A stretch of 34,637 nucleotides of DNA, from assembly GCA_905235425.1 (NCBI GenBank), contig CAJOKY010000002.1, forward strand, positions 1 through 34,637. Direction: 5' to 3'. The notes beneath the pieces are model-generated. The model saw only the letters and a list, made by a program, of their open reading frames with translations. It had not been told where the DNA came from and did no database searches. The position numbers were made by a program, and so were the translations under genes. Of the stretch, positions 33,255-34,637 are shown piece by piece; position 1 is the stretch's first letter; every line of letters starts with the position of its first letter. Source of the DNA: an uncultured Selenomonadaceae bacterium (GTDB lineage Bacteria > Bacillota > Negativicutes > Selenomonadales > Selenomonadaceae).

Positions 33255-34484
33255 ATGACCACACTGAGAAAACATTTCTTTTGCCTGTTACTCCTTATCG
33301 CATTTTTTTTGACAGAGCAAACTGCATTAGCCGCCGACACTTCCGTTATTCTCGGAGACATGCAGACGGAAAAATATTTGCCTATGCTAACCGGCAAACG
33401 AGTAGCGCTTTTTTGTAACCATACAGCCAGAATAGGCAATGAACATCTTTTGGACGTACTCTTAAAAGAGGGGCAACAAGTAACCGCCCTATTCTCTTCG
33501 GAACATGGAATTAGAGGGGACATTCCGGCGGGAGATCCCGTAGATAGCGGCACGGATTCAAAAACAGGAATCCCTATCCTATCACTCTACAATAAAAATA
33601 CCGTTATGCCTGCTGAAGAAGACATGGAAAAGTTCGATGTGCTGGTTATTGATATTCAAGATGTAGGGCTAAGGTATTACACTTATTACATAGCCGTCTG
33701 CAATTTAATTGAGGCTTGCTCGGTTTATGACAAGGAAGTTATTTTACTTGACAGACCAAATCCTAACGGTCATTATGTAGATGGACCGATTTTAGACATG
33801 AGTTTAAAAAGCCATATCGGACGCCTTCCAATACCGACGGTGCATGGTATGACATTGGGTGAACTTGCCAACATGGCTATTGGCGAAAGATGGCTAAAAC
33901 TACCAAATAAGCCCAAATTTACCGTGATTCCCTGTCTGAACTACACCCACCAAACTCCCTACACTTTACCGATACCGCCTTCGCCTAATCTGCCAAATAT
34001 GAAGTCCGTTTATCTATACGCCTCACTCTGCCCTTTTGAAGGTACAGAAGTAAGCGTAGGGCGTGGGACGCGGCATCCTTTTCAGTGCTTTGGAGCACCT
34101 GCGCTTAAAAATTATTATTACTATAAATTCACCCCCAAAAGCCTTAAAACCGCACCCAATCCTCCATTTTTGAGTGAAGTCTGTTACGGCGTAGATTTTC
34201 GTAGTGAAAAAGAACTTAAATTGCGGGATAAGGGAATGGATCTCTACCATGTGGTTGAGGCATATAAAGCTTACAAAGAACAGGGACTTGGAGAAAAATT
34301 TTTTATAAAATTTAAAACCGAGTCGGGCAAAGAATTAGAAATTTTTGATCTTTTAATAGGGCAAGCCTATGTGCGTGAATCAATTCTCGCCGGAAAGAGT
34401 GCCAAAGAAATCAGAGACATGTGGCAGGAAGATGTAAAACGTTTCAAGGAACAGCGGCGCCCATATCTCCTGTACGCCGAATAA
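33255..34484 (+). CDS. namZ: Exo-beta-N-acetylmuramidase NamZ (DUF1343)
   Basis: A 409-aa secreted protein. The signal peptide is clear: MTTLRKHFFCLLLLIAFFLT, then EQTALA and AD, with cleavage predicted after residue 26. The DUF1343 hallmarks follow: FSSEHGIRGD (catalytic-site Glu83), VLVIDIQDVGLRYYTYY, DRPNPNGHYVDGP and GTEVSVGRGTRHPF. In Bacillus subtilis NamZ (YbbC) releases terminal MurNAc from cell-wall fragments during peptidoglycan recycling, and here it would act outside the cytoplasmic membrane. The ATG at 33255 has AGGTGA upstream; an upstream in-frame codon would spoil the signal peptide. Codon use and intactness fit resident chromosome. Confidence 0.92.
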   Translation: MTTLRKHFFCLLLLIAFFLTEQTALAADTSVILGDMQTEKYLPMLTGKRVALFCNHTARIGNEHLLDVLLKEGQQVTALFSSEHGIRGDIPAGDPVDSGTDSKTGIPILSLYNKNTVMPAEEDMEKFDVLVIDIQDVGLRYYTYYIAVCNLIEACSVYDKEVILLDRPNPNGHYVDGPILDMSLKSHIGRLPIPTVHGMTLGELANMAIGERWLKLPNKPKFTVIPCLNYTHQTPYTLPIPPSPNLPNMKSVYLYASLCPFEGTEVSVGRGTRHPFQCFGAPALKNYYYYKFTPKSLKTAPNPPFLSEVCYGVDFRSEKELKLRDKGMDLYHVVEAYKAYKEQGLGEKFFIKFKTESGKELEIFDLLIGQAYVRESILAGKSAKEIRDMWQEDVKRFKEQRRPYLLYAE

Positions 34485-34510
34485 TTATTGGCAGTGACAG
34501 GCAAAAAATT

Positions 34511-34536
34511 ATCCTCCAAACGCGGAGGATTTTTTT
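34511..34536 (+). terminator. Terminator of namZ
   Basis: ATCCTCC, a six-base loop and GGAGGAT followed by six T, 27 bases after the stop codon. A perfect 7-bp stem; one of the clearest terminators in the window. Confidence 0.88.
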
Positions 34537-34539
34537 AAC

Positions 34540-34567
34540 TTGACAATGTTAATATAATAATTATGCA
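34540..34567 (+). promoter_or_regulatory. Possible promoter of the next gene
   Basis: TTGACA at 34540-34545 is a perfect -35 directly after the terminator. The best-spaced -10 (TATGCA, 34562-34567, 16 bases) is weak. The position between a terminator and a start codon supports a promoter here. Confidence 0.35.
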
Positions 34568-34609
34568 AAAATGTTTAGAAAATTTTTATTTTTTCATGGA
34601 GTTAAGTGA

Positions 34610-34637
34610 ATGGAAAATTTTTTGTCTGCAAAAAAGA
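34610..34637 (+). CDS. Start of a gene running off the window
   Basis: ATG with GGAG eight bases upstream, reading MENFLSAKK to the edge. Too short to identify. Promoter-like TTGACA and a ribosome site support a real start. Confidence 0.4.

Noticed and set aside
34610..34637. ATGGAAAATTTTTTGT here equals the start of the 28-aa gene at 27489
   Set aside because: The match stops after 16 bases, the peptides diverge at once and the upstream sequences differ. Probably chance in AT-rich DNA; reported only as a possible gene start.

Overview
The window is AT-rich DNA from a low-GC Firmicute. It is probably a member of the Negativicutes (Selenomonadaceae-like), judged from the overall style of the phage, Mob, Rpn and LRR proteins; this placement is an inference and no rRNA or housekeeping marker is present to fix it. 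Almost everything here is accessory: defence systems, mobile-element debris and a strongly decayed prophage. Only the last gene (namZ, 33255-34484) looks like ordinary chromosome.

Layout. (1) 13-1957: a CRISPR array of 29 repeats, followed by its leader and a complete, intact type I-C cas operon on the minus strand (cas3-cas5c-cas8c-cas7-cas4-cas1-cas2, 9518 down to 2095), so transcription runs cas operon, leader, array. The array probably continues past the left edge. (2) 9519-12915: debris of an IS5-family transposase and of a MobA/MobL (MobQ-type) relaxase, a small coiled-coil protein gene, and an RloA/RloB-type (AbiL-like) ATPase-TOPRIM pair in which both genes look damaged. (3) 13014-14398: a BspA-type leucine-rich-repeat gene with 15 repeats and a one-base deletion. 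(4) 14483-21468: a LlaJI-like restriction-modification operon: HTH regulator with palindromic candidate operators, N6-adenine methyltransferase (two frameshifts, both in 7-base homopolymers), C5-cytosine methyltransferase, McrB-like AAA+ subunit, PD-(D/E)XK LlaJI-family subunit, and an unknown 246-aa protein. (5) 21556-23504: a topoisomerase III pseudogene with a large internal deletion, cut off next to an Rpn-family nuclease gene. (6) 23565-32820: a prophage remnant with portal, MuF/SPP1-gp7 protein, DUF4355 scaffold and tail-sheath fragments, mixed with fragments of nrdG and Rpn. (7) 32837-34637: 3' IS5 transposase debris, namZ, a terminator, and the start of a further gene.

The most interesting signal is in the prophage. 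The MuF protein (24879-26534) carries a C-terminal HExxH domain and is followed, with a 22-base overlap, by a 64-aa gene, which is the layout of a phage polymorphic toxin and its immunity protein. Further downstream (30415-32820) lie pieces of other MuF C-terminal ends. They have recognisable MuF tail or linker sequence, at least three toxin-like C-termini, and small, immunity-like genes that overlap them or follow closely. I read this as a row of displaced alternative toxin/immunity cassettes on a capsid-protein gene, analogous to the orphan cassettes of CdiA and Rhs loci.

A second link joins the two ends of the window. The leader-proximal (newest) CRISPR spacer encodes FAGAFLGNLLA, nearly the same peptide as the core of a 28-aa gene at 27489-27575 in the prophage (LAGAFIGNLLA), so the CRISPR system seems to have sampled a relative of this phage.

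Many genes in the mobile parts carry single-base indels, while the cas operon and the restriction subunits are intact. This fits real decay, but sequencing error in homopolymers cannot be excluded from the sequence alone.
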